DNA of 14,286 bases from JAGVPT01 sp035500675 (GTDB taxonomy: Bacteria; Bacteroidota; Ignavibacteria; UBA10030; UBA8401). The DNA lies in the NCBI GenBank assembly GCA_035500675.1, contig DATJXA010000160.1, positions 1 through 14,286 of the forward strand, read 5' to 3'. A program made the translations under genes and the position numbers. Below are positions 13,248 through 14,286 of the stretch, piece after piece. Within the stretch, counting starts at the first letter, position 1; each line of letters opens with the position of its first letter. Under the pieces are notes generated by a model. That model had not been told where the DNA came from, did not search any database, and saw only the letters and a list, made by a program, of their open reading frames with translations.

Positions 13248-14051
13248 ATGGATCAATCGAGACACCTTTCACCCCTCCTGGAAATTGACGAGAACGAAGT
13301 CAGTCGAAACAAAAGGAGTATTCCATGGGTTCGGCTGATCGAAGGCTTGCAGGCCGGCGGCTGCCCTTTGTGTGAGATTGTAAACGCCTCCATGCACAAG
13401 CATGTCGACAGCATTCTCTACGAGTACGTGAACGACGTCGGAGTGCGAAAAGTTTTACATTCCTCTTTCGGGTTTTGCAACCGTCATGCATGGCTTGCAA
13501 AGGATGTCGAACTCGAGCTCCACAGCGACGGCCAGCATCTTGCCACGCTCCACGAGAGCCTTCTGCATGCCGAGATCAGGCTGTTGGAAGAAGCTTCCGC
13601 CACTAAGAGGACGGCACAACGAAAGCGTTTAGGACGAAAGGCGCCTGATCCTATCATGCAAAGAATTTTGAACACGATCCGGCCGGTCGAAGAATGCATG
13701 ATTTGCGCGGGCGGCCGTCGTGCGGAAGAGTTTTACGCGGGGCAGTGCGCGCTGATGTACACCGACGACGAATTTCGTTCCCTGTTTGAGGCGGAACGTA
13801 TTCTTCCATGTAGACCACATTTTATAACGCTTGTCCTTGAAGCAAAAGAACCGGAGGCATTGGATTATTTTTTGCGACAACAGATCATCAAACTCAAACG
13901 GCTTTACGATCAACTGAAACTTTTTTTAGAAAAGCACGACGTTCGCTACAAAGACGCGCCCCACGGCGCCGAATGGACGTCGTGGATTGAAACCTTAGAA
14001 CACTTTTCCAGTAAACCGGGCATTGACCGCCCGTGGGATCGCCCCCTCTAA
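13248..14051 (+). CDS. CxxC/CxxH two-module protein, paralogue 4 (long)
   Basis: The longest member at 267 residues. Module one is C39, C42 (CPLC), C77, H80 (SSFGFCNRH); module two is C150, C153 (CMIC), C188, H191 (LPCRPH). Both pairs are 34 residues apart. Its first module is clearly close to paralogue 1 (ILYEYVNDVGVRKVL against LLYENVNDPATRKML), pointing to duplication. An extra basic linker of about 25 residues (TKRTAQRKRLGRKAP) separates the modules, and an additional C167 lies inside module two. A C-terminal FLEKHDVRYKDAPHGAEW segment is present. It starts 24 bases after paralogue 3 and ends 29 bases before eno. Confidence 0.85.
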   Translation: MDQSRHLSPLLEIDENEVSRNKRSIPWVRLIEGLQAGGCPLCEIVNASMHKHVDSILYEYVNDVGVRKVLHSSFGFCNRHAWLAKDVELELHSDGQHLATLHESLLHAEIRLLEEASATKRTAQRKRLGRKAPDPIMQRILNTIRPVEECMICAGGRRAEEFYAGQCALMYTDDEFRSLFEAERILPCRPHFITLVLEAKEPEALDYFLRQQIIKLKRLYDQLKLFLEKHDVRYKDAPHGAEWTSWIETLEHFSSKPGIDRPWDRPL

Positions 14052-14080
14052 TAAATTCTTCTTAAGAAAGGAAACGAACT

Positions 14081-14286
14081 ATGATTATCACGACTGTAAA
14101 CGCGCAAGAAGTTCTCGACTCTCGCGGCAACCCGACCGTGGAGGTCGACGTCACTCTTGCCGATGGTTCACAAGGATCCGCGATTGTTCCATCCGGCGCT
14201 TCGACCGGCGAAAAAGAAGCCGTTGAATTACGGGACGGGGACAAAAAGCGTTACGCGGGCAAGGGCGTGCTGAAAGCCGTCGAAAA
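14081..14286 (+). CDS. eno: Enolase, 5' part cut off by window edge
   Basis: Interconverts 2-phosphoglycerate and phosphoenolpyruvate in glycolysis, with two Mg ions. The first 68 codons are visible: MIITTVNAQEVLDSRGNPTV is the standard enolase N-terminus, and the mobile SGASTG loop that closes on substrate follows at about residues 38-43. AAAGGA lies about eight bases before the ATG at 14081. The gene follows paralogue 4 by 29 bases with no terminator between, so it may be read from the fluoride-switched promoter, its own promoter, or both. Enolase is inhibited by fluoride together with Mg and phosphate, which explains its presence here. Confidence 0.95.
   Translation, partial: MIITTVNAQEVLDSRGNPTVEVDVTLADGSQGSAIVPSGASTGEKEAVELRDGDKKRYAGKGVLKAVE

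Overview
This window reads as bacterial chromosome with moderate GC. All larger genes on the left are on the minus strand and all on the right are on the plus strand, diverging from a control region at about 9153-9658. No rRNA, tRNA, phage gene or transposase is visible. The gene set (monofunctional threonine-type aspartate kinase, zinc-ribbon threonine synthase, agmatine-to-putrescine enzymes, few strong Shine-Dalgarno sites on the left, short degenerate repeats in the gaps) would fit the Bacteroidota/Chlorobiota/Ignavibacteria side of the tree. That assignment is a guess from style, not from a marker gene.

Minus-strand block, read right to left: leuB (leucine synthesis), a terminator, then lysC, thrC and thrB (aspartate to threonine), fabF (fatty-acid elongation), aguB and aguA (agmatine to putrescine; aguA runs off the left edge). 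The gaps in this block carry arrays of degenerate 7- or 8-base units. In three gaps (aguB/aguA, thrC/thrB, lysC/thrC) the arrays at the two ends are inverted copies of each other. The aguB/aguA gap also holds a gene for a four-helix-bundle protein of the 23S rRNA intervening-sequence type.

Plus-strand block: a strong sigma70-like promoter leads into a well-formed fluoride riboswitch whose pseudoknot strand doubles as one arm of an intrinsic terminator. Behind it lie crcB (fluoride channel), a DUF190/PII-like gene, then about 3.7 kb of small genes, then the start of eno. Four of the small genes encode paralogous proteins with two CxxC-(33 or 34)-CxxH modules each, probably metal-binding and resembling the DUF6062-type family as I remember it. 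Two others are a helical protein of unknown family and a small protein with a CxxC-H zinc-finger-like motif. Genes overlap or abut up to 11755 and again from 11922 to eno, with one 166-base gap.

Enolase is a classic fluoride target, so exporter, riboswitch and enolase make sense together. The main candidate for something undescribed is the CxxC/CxxH paralogue array lying inside this apparent fluoride-response operon. The second is the family of inverted heptad/octad arrays that bracket whole intergenic gaps.
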